Positions 1-9,966 of a DNA stretch of 64,000 nucleotides are shown piece after piece. The notes under the pieces were generated by a model, which was not told the DNA's origin, did not search any database, and saw only the letters and a program-made list of their open reading frames with translations. Source of the stretch: Lepus europaeus (taxonomy: Eukaryota; Chordata; Mammalia; Lagomorpha; Leporidae); contig NC_084837.1 of assembly GCF_033115175.1 (NCBI RefSeq), positions 68,037,266 through 68,101,265 of the forward strand, written 5' to 3'. The translations under genes were made by a program, and so were the position numbers. Each line of letters opens with the position of its first letter. The stretch's first letter is position 1.

Positions 1-1650
1 GCTTGGCCTCGGAGTCTTTATCGGTACAATGCACACGTTAACCTATATCATCCCTTCAGTTGTGACATTCTAGGATTTTAGCGCTTGTTGATGTTCCTAT
101 TAATGGTTAGCTTCTGCATTTCTGTGTGAATTATCTGGAGATTTTTCTTACATCTGTACTTTATTATTGGCATGCCCCACTAATTACCATTTTGTGTATC
201 TATCCATGCATCAGAATTTTAAATGTAAATTTAAATTATGAGTTCATGTAACACAATTTCACATAGCATTGTATTAAGGAAAGCAATCTAGAAGTAACTA
301 AAATACTTTCTTGAAACCTTAAGTCTAAATTATATTCCAAACAGTTTACTCCTGTTTCTCAATACCTTCTGTCCTCTATTCAATTCTCTACCTTCATAAA
401 CTTTCATAAACTTTTTTTACCACGCCCAAATGCAGAAGACTCAAGTCCATCGCTTCCTCTTTTCCCTTCATTCTTGCTTATTATTGCATGTTTTCCAGGG
501 GTTATTCTTGCCTTTTGCAGCCCCCTAGCAGTACAGTTTGTCTGCAGTTCTCAGTATGTCCCTATTCTACTCTCTATCCTCTGTCCCTATCCTGTTCTTG
601 GTAAGAAGACAAGGTGACAGACAGTGACTGTTCACCTGCTTGCCATATTCATTTCTAACTGACAAAATTCGTGAATGATTGTGAAAGCAGGAATGATAAT
701 TCAGGGATATCATGATGAGAAACATGAAAGGGATTTGAGAGAGATAAAGGTGAAACAAAAGAAGGAACTGCCTAACAACAGCCTCTTCTCTTTCATCATT
801 GAGTTAATTAAAACACAGGAAGTCATGGAATCTTGGAAAGCCAAGCTCTTCTCTCAAATATAAGAAAACCAGGGGATGTTTAGGGGCTAGTTCCAATGTG
901 ATGGAATATCTAAGGGACCATTTTGGGTTATAATTTTACTAAAGAGCCATTCTAGCGTGTTATTTATGAGATAGAACACTCTCAGTAAATAATCTAGTCT
1001 TTCATTTTCTTGAGAGGTCCTTGAGTTGGTCACTTTCAGCCAAGCGTATTCCTGTCCAGCCTAGGAGTCTACAAATGTGTGTAAATCATTGAATTAAGTG
1101 GGCTGGTGACATGGAAGACATGGAAGGTCTTTCTTGTCAGTAGAATGTCTTGAGGAACGTCAAGGCTGCACTGTCTTGGAGGCCGATGACATCAGGGCTG
1201 ACATCTGTGACTGATCTGGTCATCCTGGCTGATTTCCTGTTTTCCCCACAAGATGATCGCTGCAGCCTTAGCTTTATGTCTGCATTCAAGCAGAACGGGA
1301 CAGGATGAAAGCGATTTAACCTGTTTTGTTAGGAAAGCATAAGCAAAAACCTCACCCAAACAACCACTCCCAACCCCTACCCACTGCTGCCCCAGCATAC
1401 ATGCTGTTGAGTGGAACTGCATCCTGCAGCCATCCCTAACTATAAAGGAGACTAGGAAGCTGAGGAGAGGATTGGTCCATAGGTCACTGCCCATGCTGTG
1501 AATATTACTGCTCTAAAGAGATTGGGGTGCTTCTCCTTAGGAAAATGAGACAAGGGCCCTTACAGAGCCAACCCCCACTTGTTCTGCTGCATCTCTCAAG
1601 GAAGCTGAGGATCATCTTTTATACAAATTTACTTAAAAAGAAACAGATAG
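1..1650. other. Unique AT-rich DNA, no gene seen
   Basis: No coding region, RNA gene or recognisable repeat was found here. Open frames are at most about 100 codons (the longest is on the minus strand at 1192-1494) and show no known domain or initiation context. The last 450 bases are somewhat richer in GC but carry no recognisable exon. Confidence 0.5.
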
Positions 1651-2009
1651 TAAGCTTTTGTAGCTTTTTTTTTTTTTTTGATAGGCAGAGTTAGACAGTG
1701 AGAGAGAGAGACAGAGAGAAAGGTCTTCCTTCCGTTGGTTCACCCCAAAAATGGTTGTTGCGGCCAGCGCACAGCACCGATCCGAAGCCAGGAGCCAGGT
1801 GCTTCTTCCTGGTCTCCCATGTGGGTGCAGGGCCCAAGCACTTGGGCCATCCTCCACTGCCTTCCCGGGCCACAGTAAAGAGCTGGACTGGAAAAGGAGC
1901 AACTGGGACAGAACCAGTGCCCCAACTGGGACTAGAATCCAGAGTTACGGTGCCGCAGGCAGAGGATTAGCCAAGTGAGCCACGGCGCCAGCTAAGCTTT
2001 TGTAGCTTT
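1651..2009 (-). mobile_element. CSINE (rabbit C-repeat), full length, with TSD
   Basis: The element spans about 1668-1992 in reverse orientation: T-tract, (GA)-rich segment, the body with gggcccaagcacttgggcca, and the tRNA-like head ending in gccacggcgccagc. It is bounded by a perfect 17-bp direct repeat, taagcttttgtagcttt, at 1651-1667 and 1993-2009. The near-perfect match to the family implies a fairly recent insertion. CSINEs are Pol III transcribed and mobilised by L1. Minus-strand frames of up to 89 codons here are SINE sequence, not genes. Confidence 0.96.
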
Positions 2010-2077
2010 ACTCAAAGGTTTTTATCAAATCATCTTTGACATATGAGAGCAGGAAGGAAAAGGATGAAAAGGATAAG

Positions 2078-2429
2078 AAAGCAAAAATATGGGACTGGCG
2101 TTATGGCATAGTGGGTTAAGCCACCATCTGTGGCATCCCGTATCAGAGCACTATTTCTAGTCCTGGCTGCTCCACTTCCAATCCAGCTCCCTCCCTGCTA
2201 ATGCACCTTGGAAAGCAGCAGAGGATGTCCCAAGTGCTTAAGTCCCTGCCGCCAATGTGGGAGACCTTAAGAAGTTCTAGGCTCCTGGTTTCAGCCTGGC
2301 CCTGCCCTGGTTGTTGAGGTCACTTGGGGGGGTGAACCAATAAATGTAAGATCCTGTGTTTCTCCCTCTCTCTGTTACTCTTTCAAATAAGGAAAAGAAT
2401 AAAATAAAGCTTAAAAAAAGCAAGAGTAT
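2078..2429 (+). mobile_element. CSINE, older diverged copy, with TSD
   Basis: The element spans about 2091-2416. It begins gggactggcgttatggcat and ends in an AATAAA-rich tail. Flanking repeats aaagcaaaaatat (2078-2090) and aaagcaagagtat (2417-2429) differ at two positions, so the copy is older than the SINE next to it at 1651-2009, which lies in the opposite orientation. Confidence 0.92.
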
Positions 2430-3227
2430 CTGTAGGAAAGGTAATGGGACAGCAGGAATTTTTCCTGCTGGGATTAGAGTTCAAATTTATCTTTTTCTGT
2501 AGAATTCATGATCCATTCTATCATTTATTTTATTTCTGAGGCATTATTTGTACATTCCACATTGACGCTTCTAAATATTTTATTTTAATGAATTTCTTAG
2601 CACCGACAGGGATAAAGAGTGACTACTGGGATATACTTATTTTTCTGTTTTGTAGAGATAAATGAACAGTTGAATGCATAATTCTCTTAATACTTGGTGG
2701 ACATGGTGGTATTGCAGAACAAAATCAAATAGTCACCATGTAGATGTGGAGAGTTTTTCTGTCTTGGAGGAAATAAATTTTCCAGAATGCTGGAGAACTG
2801 TAGGCAGAGGTATCTGGAAATATTTGCACACTGATGTATCTGGAAATATGCACACTGAATCTGTGGTCACAACTTTACAGATAACCATCTGCCTTTGAAT
2901 TTGTTGAAGAGTTGCAAGAGTCCAGTGTTTAATAATACTCCATTAAATGTACTGAATCAATTTATTATGTAATTTCTTTTTAGTGGAGATGGAGACCATA
3001 GGTATATAAAGAAGAACACTTTTCAGATCTGGTACTTTGTGTGTGCAATGTCTTGCAGCCTCATGTCTCCACTAGAGGTTCAAGTTCATGCGTGCTCTGC
3101 AGAAATACACTGTTTCTTTCCAAGCCCTATAGGCCATCTTGCTCCTATTAAAGTACTTTATCTGTGGGGACTCGGGGGATGAGGCTAGGTCTTTGCATGT
3201 GGTTCTTTCCCTCTTGCTATTCCCCAG
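2430..3227. other. Unique AT-rich DNA, no gene seen
   Basis: A 74-codon plus-strand frame (2674-2898) has no recognised domain. I see no repeat or RNA gene. Confidence 0.45.
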
Positions 3228-3590
3228 GAATGCAGGTTTCTTTCTTTTTTTTTTTTAAAGATTTATTTATTTATTTGAAAGGCATAGTTACAGAGAGGCA
3301 GATACAGAGGCAGAAAGAGAGAGAGGTCTTCCATCTGCTGCTTCACTCCCTAGATGGCCACAACAGCTGGAGCTGTGCCAATCTGAAGCCAGGAGCTTCT
3401 TCCAGGTCTCCCATGCAGGTGCAGGGGCCCAAGGACTTGGGCCACTTCTACTGCTTTCCCAGACCATAGCAGAGAGCTGGTTTGGGAGTGGAGCAGCCAG
3501 GACACGAACCAGCACCCATATGGAATGCTGGCACTGTAGGCAGTGGCTTTACGTGCTATGCCACAGTGCTGGCCCCAGAATGCAGGTTTC
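3228..3590 (-). mobile_element. CSINE, full length, with TSD
   Basis: The element spans about 3241-3577 in reverse orientation: T-tract, then aaagatttatttatttattt, a (GA)-rich segment, the body, and the head ending ccacagtgctggcccca. It is bounded by gaatgcaggtttc at 3228-3240 and 3578-3590, a perfect 13-bp duplication. The tail with repeated atttattt marks a subfamily different from the copies with a plain A-tail. Confidence 0.95.
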
Positions 3591-4207
3591 ACAAGTGATA
3601 GCAGGACAGGAACACTGTGGTTCTGTATTTTCTTCCCAGTGTTTTAATAACCTACTACTGAGATGTCTGTGCAAAGGAACGCACAAAGGTGGAACAAGCC
3701 CCTATATTGGAAGGGTACCAGAAAGCATCTTACTGACTAAAACGATCTATTATACTAGCTTCAGATTCCACATGAAATGAGCTACAAGGAAAGACAAAAT
3801 ATAAGAAAACTTGGGAGACACCTGATAAGACCTTGATAGCATATTTATTCATAATCCACCCAAATCCTGAAAAAGATTGGTACGTCTTCTCCCCTTACTG
3901 GCGCATTAGGAGAGATCTATTCGGGAAACACAGAAATGAGAATGTGTCTGCAACGATGCAGTCCTGCGTCAACAGGCAGGCTTACGTCGAGAAGTAAGTC
4001 CTGGAATCTAAGGCTGTCATGTGGGTGAATGATACATGGAGAGAAGGGTTATTGAATTCTAGCAAAGCAGCCCTGTCCTTCCAGGGTGGTTTTCCTTGGC
4101 CATCTGTGTATGAATGACTTTAGCACCCACATAGCTGTGCATTTGGAGCAGAAATAACTAGGAAGAATCAAAGAAATGTGGGCTTTTACCAAAGCAAGCC
4201 AAAAGCC
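3591..4207. other. Unique DNA, no gene seen
   Basis: No recognisable gene, RNA or repeat. An 86-codon frame at 3520-3780 overlaps the SINE end and has no known domain. Confidence 0.4.
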
Positions 4208-4800
4208 TGTGGGAATAACACAAGATCAGGAGCCTAACCAAGCAGAAAGCAGCAATCTTTATTATGATGCAAGAAGCAACAACAAACTGAAAGGCATGAG
4301 CTATATCAACCAGTTATAGATACAGCAGGAAAAGAAGCCCCACAGGAGGATGCCATGTGGAAAATGTTCTGTGAGCTTCGTAAGGAAACACAGAGCAGAG
4401 AGCATGATGCAGAACTAACATCCCACAGGCTAATTCTTGCTGTCAGGTTACCAAGCCTTGATTTGCAGTGATTGCCAACAACATGGGAGTTGCTCGAGTT
4501 CATTCCCAGCCTGCACCTCAAATATATCTATCACTGTAACCTTCCACAGCAGATATGGCAAATGCTGCCCTGGCAGAGGCTCTGCCGGCCAGGCACTGGG
4601 GGTCTGGGGCTTTTTCATTGTGCTGAATTCAATCTACTTTGCTTCTTCTCTTTTCTGGCTCAAGCACAAGAGTTTCCGGGAAAGGGGCACCAAGGAAAGT
4701 CTTTAATTACTCTATACTGTTTCATGTGGCCAGAGTTCCAGTCATGGGGAGGGGCAGAAGCGCTTAGCTGGCTGAACATTTTATTTCAGTGTCAAAGATA
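4208..4800 (-). mobile_element. Possible LTR of an old endogenous retrovirus (tentative)
   Basis: Read on the minus strand, this stretch has an AATAAA signal (plus-strand tttatt near 4258-4263). About 50 bases downstream it ends in gttattcccaca, which fits an LTR 3' terminus ending in CA. Upstream lies moderately GC-rich, non-coding U3-like sequence. I could not fix the other end or a target-site duplication. It could equally be unique sequence with a chance signal. Confidence 0.25.
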
Positions 4801-5017
4801 AGACAAAAACTCTATACAGTGGACTGGAAAACAGCTATGTTTTCCTAAATATATGATATCTGAAGACAGACAATGCCTAGCATCAGTTTATAAACCATTC
4901 CAAACCTCAGTTTGAATTTCTCAGTATGGCCTGACTATTGTCAAACCAAGTCTCGGTAACACATGGATGCCATGTAAGTGGATAAAAGACTTACTGTCTT
5001 CAGATACTGTTCCATGA

Positions 5018-5335
5018 AGAAGTGACTTTATTTGAAAGAATGAGGGACAGAGAGTGAGGGGACGAGACAGATACAATAGAGAGAGATCTTCCACCCATGT
5101 ATTCAAATGGCTGCAATGTCTGGAGCTGGCTCAGATCAAAGTCAGAAGTGTGGAACTCTATCTGGGTTTCCCATGTGGGTGGCAGGTACCCAAGTACTAA
5201 AGCCATCTTCTGTTGTTTTCCCAGGTGCATTAGCAGGGAGCTGGATTAGAAGCCAAGCAGCTGGAATCTGTACCACACTACCATATGAGATGCCAGTGTG
5301 AGCACTTCTGCACAATGCCAGCCCCAGAAGTGGCT
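5018..5335 (-). mobile_element. CSINE, diverged, with TSD
   Basis: The element spans about 5028-5325 in reverse orientation and carries a degenerate body and a head ending caatgccagcccc. Flanks agaagtgact and agaagtggct are a 10-bp duplication with one mismatch. The body differs at many positions from the family, so this is an old copy. It lacks a long A-tail. Confidence 0.85.
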
Positions 5336-5423
5336 TCCTGGCTTCATTAGAATTCTGTTTTCAATCGAAATATTATTAAATGTTACTGAAATCCCAAATG
5401 TATAAAATAGACATAAACAGATT

Positions 5424-6000
5424 TCTTAAAGTTTTTTTATTTTAAAATAATTGTAGAGTCATAGGCATTTGTAACACTAGTTCATCAAGGGGAAAGCCCT
5501 TTGCTTTACTTAAATGTAAAATCTTTTGTAAAACTCAAGCATAACACCACATCTCAAAACCAGCAAATTGACATCTCTGTGTATATAATCTATAGACATT
5601 ACATTTTAGTAAAACGTTGTAAATACTGACTTGACTAAAAAAAAGATTTCAGATATTACTGAAAACATAATTGAGGTGTGCATTATTTTCTGGTTGCTTA
5701 GTTTTAAATGTTTTGATGCTTATCATCATGCCTTCATGCTACCCTTAATTAATTAACTGGAGGAAAATATGCTTTTGAAGCAAGGTTCTTCATTCATAAA
5801 GACAGATATAAATCCATGTTTCTGAGACTCTTTTTAATAAGTTCTGTTTTTTAGACTGCCATCTTATGCAATCTGATTAGATAACCATTTAAAGCATTGA
5901 GACTTGACAGCTTTCCTGGAATTATAAAACTCCTCAATCCCTTCCTCTTAGTGTTCTGCATGAGGGCTTACATCATTAGTTTCATCTGCAACCAACCAGT
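5424..6000 (+). repeat. Ancient L1/HAL1-like 3' region (diverged)
   Basis: The stretch contains a degraded version of a motif typical of old L1 3' UTRs (caaaaccagcaaattgacat near 5556). It is similar over several blocks to 15520-16030 in this window: both have the motif, then a block with gtaaatact, then a block around aaatccatgttt / aaacccatgttt, and a gatta-rich end. Two diverged copies in one orientation support a dispersed repeat. The family name is my inference. Confidence 0.45.
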
Positions 6001-6151
6001 GACCTTCCTGAATCACACAATAAATCTACAGTAGCATTCTTTAGGGGGTTGCCGTGTACCATAGATAGATTTTCATTACTTTTTCTCTTACAACTGGAGA
6101 AGTTGAAGAAATTAAATTGTGTTACATCATTAGGTTAATAATTCAAGACTT

Positions 6152-6466
6152 CAACATTTTTAAAATTTGAAAGAAAAAGAGAGGGGGAGGAGAAGGGTAA
6201 GAGAGGAGAGAGCTTCCATCCACTGGTTCACTTCCCAAATGCCTACAATAGCTGGGGCTGGGCCAGGCTGAAGCAGGGAAACTGGAACTCAATCCCAGTC
6301 TCTCATGTGAGTGTCAAGGAGCCAACTACAAGTGCTGCCTTCCAGGTGCACATGACAGAAAACTGGGTCAGGAACAGAGCTACCATTTGAACCTTGGGAC
6401 TCTAATATGGGATCCAGGTGTCCCACATGGAGTCTTAACCTATGTGTCAAATGCCCACTCCAGGAT
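6152..6466 (-). mobile_element. Old CSINE-related copy
   Basis: In reverse orientation: (GA)-rich segment at 6170-6210, then cactggttcacttcccaaat, the body with ctgggccaggctgaag, and a degraded head. Flanks share only aacattt (6152 and 6470 regions). The strong divergence means it is an early copy. Confidence 0.7.
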
Positions 6467-6486
6467 CCAACATTTGAATGCCAGTT

Positions 6487-6796
6487 TGTGGTGGAATGAG
6501 GAAGCCGTGCCAAGATGGCCATTGGTAAGCAAGCGTCAGTTACTCAGGAATGCCTTGGGAAACCACCTGGCAATGAAGCCTGCCTGGCAACAGGCTGTGA
6601 TTGGTTAAGGGCATAAAGTGTCCCTTGACCAGATTGGCTGCCTCAGTTATATAACCTGCTGTACCAACTGAAATAAATGATTCTGTGGGCTGCTCGCCTC
6701 CAGCCCGCTTTCACCTGACTCCCAGGGTCTGTATGGTGAATCCATGCCTCTTGCCCCCACCAAGCTCCTCCTCTCAGAACAAATCCACACAACCCC
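6487..6796 (+). mobile_element. Solo LTR of an endogenous retrovirus, ERV class II-like
   Basis: An LTR of about 310 bp begins tgtggtggaatgagg. It has an inverted CCAAT box (gattggtt near 6599), a TATA-like tatataa near 6648, and a poly(A) signal aataaa at about 6672 followed by a tgattctgtgggctgc R/U5-like segment. The base composition and the phrase ccgtgccaagatggcc resemble IAP/ERVK-type LTRs. The six bases ccagtt occur directly before the start (6481-6486) and again at 6795-6800. This fits the six-base duplication of class II elements, although the terminal CA is imperfect. No gag, pol or env sequence adjoins it, so it is a solo LTR. Confidence 0.6.
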
Positions 6797-6867
6797 AGTT
6801 GAATGGTAAATCAGTCCTATTAACTGCTACAATGGTACCTTAATTAATTTATAGAAAAGCAGAATTA

Positions 6868-7031
6868 AAGATAGATTTATTTTGGTGCAAAAAATTTTGA
6901 ATTTTTTGCATGCTTTTTTTTTTTTCAAAATGTCCACTTTTCATGAACATTATGAGGACCACTTTTATATATCGGCTTCAAATGTTTTTTTTTTTTTTAA
7001 GATGTTTTATTTATTTATTTGACAGGCAGAG

Positions 7032-7080
<49 letters not shown>

Positions 7081-7415
7081 AATAAAGGTCTTCCTTCCAT
7101 TGGTTCACCCCCAAAATGTCTGCTACGGCGGGCAAAGTACCAATCCAAAGCCAGGAGCCAGATGCTCCCTTCTGGTCTCCCATGCCGATGCAGGGCCCAA
7201 GCACTTGGGCCATTCTCCACTGCCCTCCAGGGCCACAGCAGAGAGCTGGACTGGAAGAGGAGCAATCGGGACTAGAACCTGGTGCCCATATGGGAATCCT
7301 GTGCTGTAGGTGGAGGATTAGCCAAGTGAGCCATGGCGCCGGGGCCCTTCAAATGTTTTTTACACCAAAATAAATTTTTCTTTTAATTCCATTTTTCCAT
7401 GAACTTTCTGAAGTC
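6868..7415. repeat. Mariner-like DNA transposon remnant interrupted by a SINE (tentative)
   Basis: Inverted arms flank the SINE at 6976-7360. The left arm is gatttattttggtgcaaaa (about 6872-6890). The right arm, near 7358-7378, is its reverse complement with about two mismatches. The right side continues into cttttaattccatttttcc and catgaactttctgaagt, which recurs at 44702-44742. A miniature Tc1/mariner-type element fits, but I cannot confirm the family. Confidence 0.4.
6976..7360 (-). mobile_element. CSINE, full length, with TSD and long (GA)n
   Basis: The element spans about 6990-7346 in reverse orientation. It includes an uninterrupted (GA)n of roughly 38 bases at 7038-7076 and a head ending gccatggcgccggggcc. 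The 14-bp duplication cttcaaatgttttt is perfect at 6976-6989 and 7347-7360. Frames of 68-121 codons over it are low-complexity SINE translations. Confidence 0.95.
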
Positions 7416-7584
7416 ACTTAACTATAATGAGTCTTTATAGGACATAGAGTAATCCCTTATTCTTTGGAACTAAAGAGTCTCCCTAGGGTCCACATGAGGT
7501 TCTGCTTGCTTGGGGGCATCTGGGTCCAAATAATGACACACCAGTCACAGAGATTCTCAAGCTCTCTTTTTGCAACAACTATTC

Positions 7585-7600
7585 AAAATACAGACTTTAA
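7585..7600. repeat. Left target-site duplication of the DUSP7 retrocopy
   Basis: aaaatacagactttaa here matches aaaatacagacattaa at 9951-9966 with one mismatch. DUSP7 homology begins a few bases later (gagcactgtgagacc at 7604) and ends in an A-run directly before the right copy. The site (ttc/aaaata) is compatible with L1 endonuclease nicking. Confidence 0.85.
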
Positions 7601-8456
7601 CTTGGAGCACTGTGAGACCCACGTGGACAGCTCGTCCTCGCCAAGCGGCTCGCCGTCCACCTCCGTGCTGGGTCTGGTGGGGCCTGCACATCGGCTCTGA
7701 CTGCTCGGATGGCGAGTCGGACCGGGAGCTGCCCAGCAGTGCCACCGAGTCAGATGGCAGCCCCGTGCCGTCCAGCCAGCCAGCCTTCCCCATCCAGATC
7801 TTGCCCTACCTCTAACTCGGCTGCGCCAAGGACACCACCAACCTGGATGTGCTTGGCAAGTGCGATATCAGGTACATCCTCAACGTCATGCCCAATCTGC
7901 CCAACACCTTCGAGCACGGCGGGGAGTTCACCTACAAGCAGTTCCCCATCTCCGACCCCTGGAGCCAGAACCTCTCCCCGTTCTTCCCTGAGGCCATCAG
8001 CTTCACCAACAAGGCCCGCTCCAAGAAGTGTGGCGTCCTGCTGCACTGCCTGGCGGGCATCAGCCGCTCCCTAAAGGTCACCGTGGCCCACCTGAGGCAG
8101 AAGATGAACCTGTCGCTCAACGACGCCCATGACTTTGTCAAGAGGAAAAAGTCCAACATCTCGCCCAACTTCAACTTCGTGGGGCAGCTGCTGGACTTTG
8201 AGCGGACGCTGGGGCTAAGCAGCCCGTGCGACAACCAGGAGCCCAGCGAGCCGCTCTACTTCTCCCACGCCCACCAACCACAACCTGTTCTCGCTCAACA
8301 CGCTGGAGTCCACGTGAGACCACGTGCATGGGTGTGCACGGCTCAGTGCCCCTCCCAGCCCGCGCCGGGCCAAGTGGGAGGGCCCAAGTATTATTTCCAG
8401 GCTCCACGCAGCAGTGGATTGTTATCAACCAGTATTTCACCCCTTTCTTGGTCCTG

Positions 8457-8520
8457 CCAGAGAGAGGGAGAGGGAGAGGGGGAGGGGGAGGGGGGAGGGA
8501 GAGGGAGAGGGGGAGGGAGA
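8457..8520 (+). repeat. Purine-rich (GGGAGA)n / (GGGGGA)n tract
   Basis: About 64 bases of only A and G (gagagggagagggagagggg and similar), located in the 3'UTR part of the DUSP7 retrocopy. It may be inherited from the parent mRNA or may have expanded after insertion. Confidence 0.9.
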
Positions 8521-9106
8521 AGCGTTCTCAGTTTCGTTCTCCCCACTTCAAAAAAGCATTGTCGGTGTGTTTCACTCCCATTTTCCAATGGGAAAGGCAA
8601 ACCCCGCGTGGATCTTGACCAAACGCATTTTGCACACGTGTGAAGCCTCCGTTTTGTCGGCAGACCCTGCGGTGACCGCTGCGGGTTGTGGTTGGTGGCC
8701 TGCACCGGGGGTCCGTACTCTGCGCTCCCAGTGCCCCTCTGGAGGTCCCTGCCCGAGGCCGAAGGTGGGGGGCCCTGCTGCTGTCCTAGCGGAGTGGCAC
8801 CCCAGGGGACTGCCAAGCAGTAGCATTAGCCCTCTGGGCTCAGCTCCCGGGAGCTCCGAGCCCGGGGCCCTCTTGTACACACGACCCCTCCTCTGTCTCT
8901 CCCTCTCTCGCTGGGTGTGTGGGGGAGGGCAGCCCCACCCCTCACCCCTGCGGACGCCTCTCACCCCACGGATGCCTGCCCTGCACTTTCCTTGTCCCAT
9001 GCCTTCTGCCACCAGGAAACCTGCACCCATGTCAGTCCCGTGGCAGGGGCGTAGGCTCTGTCCGTCCCACCCCAGTCCCCGCAGAACAAAGCCAGGGATT
9101 CCGTTA

Positions 9107-9157
9107 CTCCCCTCCAGTTTTTTTTTTTTTTTTTTTTTGACAGGCAGAGTGGACAGT

Positions 9158-9191
<34 letters not shown>

Positions 9192-9488
9192 TCTTCCTTT
9201 GCCGTTGGTTCACCCTCTAATGGCCGCCGCGGTAGCGCGCTGTTGCCGGCCCACCGCGCTGTTCCGATGGCAGGAGCCAGGTGCTTCTCCTGGTCTCCCA
9301 TGGGGTGCAGGGCCCAAGGACTTGGGCCATCCTCCACTGCACTCCCTGGCCACAGCAGAGAGCTGGCCTGGAAGAGGGGCAACCGGGACAGTATCGGTGC
9401 CCCGACTGGGACTAGAACCCGGTGTGCCGGCGCCACAAGGTGGAGGATTAGCCTGTTGAGCCACGGCGCCGGCCTCCCCTCCAGTTTT
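9107..9488 (-). mobile_element. CSINE, full length, inserted in the DUSP7 retrocopy 3'UTR
   Basis: The element spans about 9121-9473 in reverse orientation: T-run of about 20, (GA)n, body, and head ending gccacggcgccggc. The duplication ctcccctccagttt is perfect at 9107-9120 and 9474-9487. Because both flanks are retrocopy 3'UTR, the SINE arrived later than the DUSP7 copy. Overlapping frames of up to 298 codons (8324-9220) run through UTR and SINE and are not genes. Confidence 0.96.
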
Positions 9489-9700
9489 GTTCCTTTTTCA
9501 ACCTCGGTTCCAACCAGCGTCAGGACTGCATGGGAGCTGGGGTCCCTGCTGGAGCCAGCACTCGTTGCGGGAGCCAGGCCACAGAAACGGCACCCCTACC
9601 ACATCTTACCTCACGGGGGTGCTCTTCAGGGATGCTCTCGGGCAGCGGGTTCAAATCTTGCCACAGTCGAGAAATTGACAAAAAGCTCCCACGCTGTACA

Positions 9701-9704
<4 letters not shown>

Positions 9705-9742
<38 letters not shown>
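9705..9742 (+). repeat. (TC)n microsatellite
   Basis: Nearly pure TC dinucleotides for about 38 bases, inside the DUSP7 retrocopy 3'UTR. Confidence 0.97.
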
Positions 9743-9743
<1 letters not shown>

Positions 9744-9858
9744 ATTTTTAACAAGACAAACCCAGAATGATGCATCAGATTTGTGTGAGCGAGGATGTGC
9801 CCGAGGGTGGCCAGTTTGCTTTCTGACCGTATGAAGGAAGATTTGTGACCCTACGTGT

Positions 9859-9879
9859 ACACACACACACACACACACA
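9859..9879 (+). repeat. (AC)n microsatellite
   Basis: About ten AC units between gtgt and gacgtatata, near the 3' end of the DUSP7 retrocopy. Confidence 0.95.
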
Positions 9880-9950
9880 GACGTATATAACTCCCAAGCC
9901 AGCATCGGGAGTTTGTTTATGCTGCAAATAGATATTATTTTTTCTTTAAA

Positions 9951-9966
9951 AAAATACAGACATTAA
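9951..9966. repeat. Right target-site duplication of the DUSP7 retrocopy
   Basis: aaaatacagacattaa, matching 7585-7600 with one mismatch. The A-run at 9948-9954 merges the retrocopy poly(A) remnant with the duplication. Confidence 0.85.

Larger units (their letters stand above)
7604..9950 (+). pseudogene. DUSP7P: Processed pseudogene of DUSP7 (dual-specificity phosphatase 7), 5'-truncated
   Basis: The functional parent dephosphorylates MAP kinases, mainly ERK, in the cytoplasm. This intronless copy starts within the linker between the rhodanese-like and catalytic domains (EHCE...VDSSSS), continues through the whole phosphatase domain and ends at the C-terminal NTLEST with TGA at 8315-8317. 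That ending and SEPLYFS/PTNHNLF point to DUSP7, not DUSP6 or DUSP9. The general-acid Asp (7954-7956) and the HC-x5-R loop (HCLAGISRS, Cys codon 8047-8049, Arg 8065-8067) are intact. Damage: a +1 shift near 7675-7682, a nonsense codon TAA at 7813-7815 where the parent has Tyr in the LPYLYLG segment, and a +1 shift near 8263-8267. About 1.6 kb of GC-rich 3'UTR follows, interrupted by a SINE (9121-9473), and ends in a short A-run. No promoter is evident; an internal 264-codon frame (7849-8643) is a shadow of the decayed gene. Confidence 0.95.

Noticed and set aside
7038-7076. Regular short-period repeats as a CRISPR array
   Set aside because: Dinucleotide (GA)n inside a SINE, with no spacers. 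No array-like structure exists anywhere in the window, and the DNA is mammalian.
7007-7373. Several overlapping frames of 68-121 codons on both strands
   Set aside because: All are translations of the CSINE at 6990-7346 with its (GA)n. The same applies to frames over 1633-1978, 13792-14297, 16867-17225, 20243-20763, 28577-28906 and 43690-44250.
8324-9220. A 298-codon plus-strand frame, the longest in the window
   Set aside because: It runs through the 3'UTR of the DUSP7 retrocopy and into a reversed SINE. It is low-complexity (poly-Phe, Arg-Glu runs) and out of frame with DUSP7.
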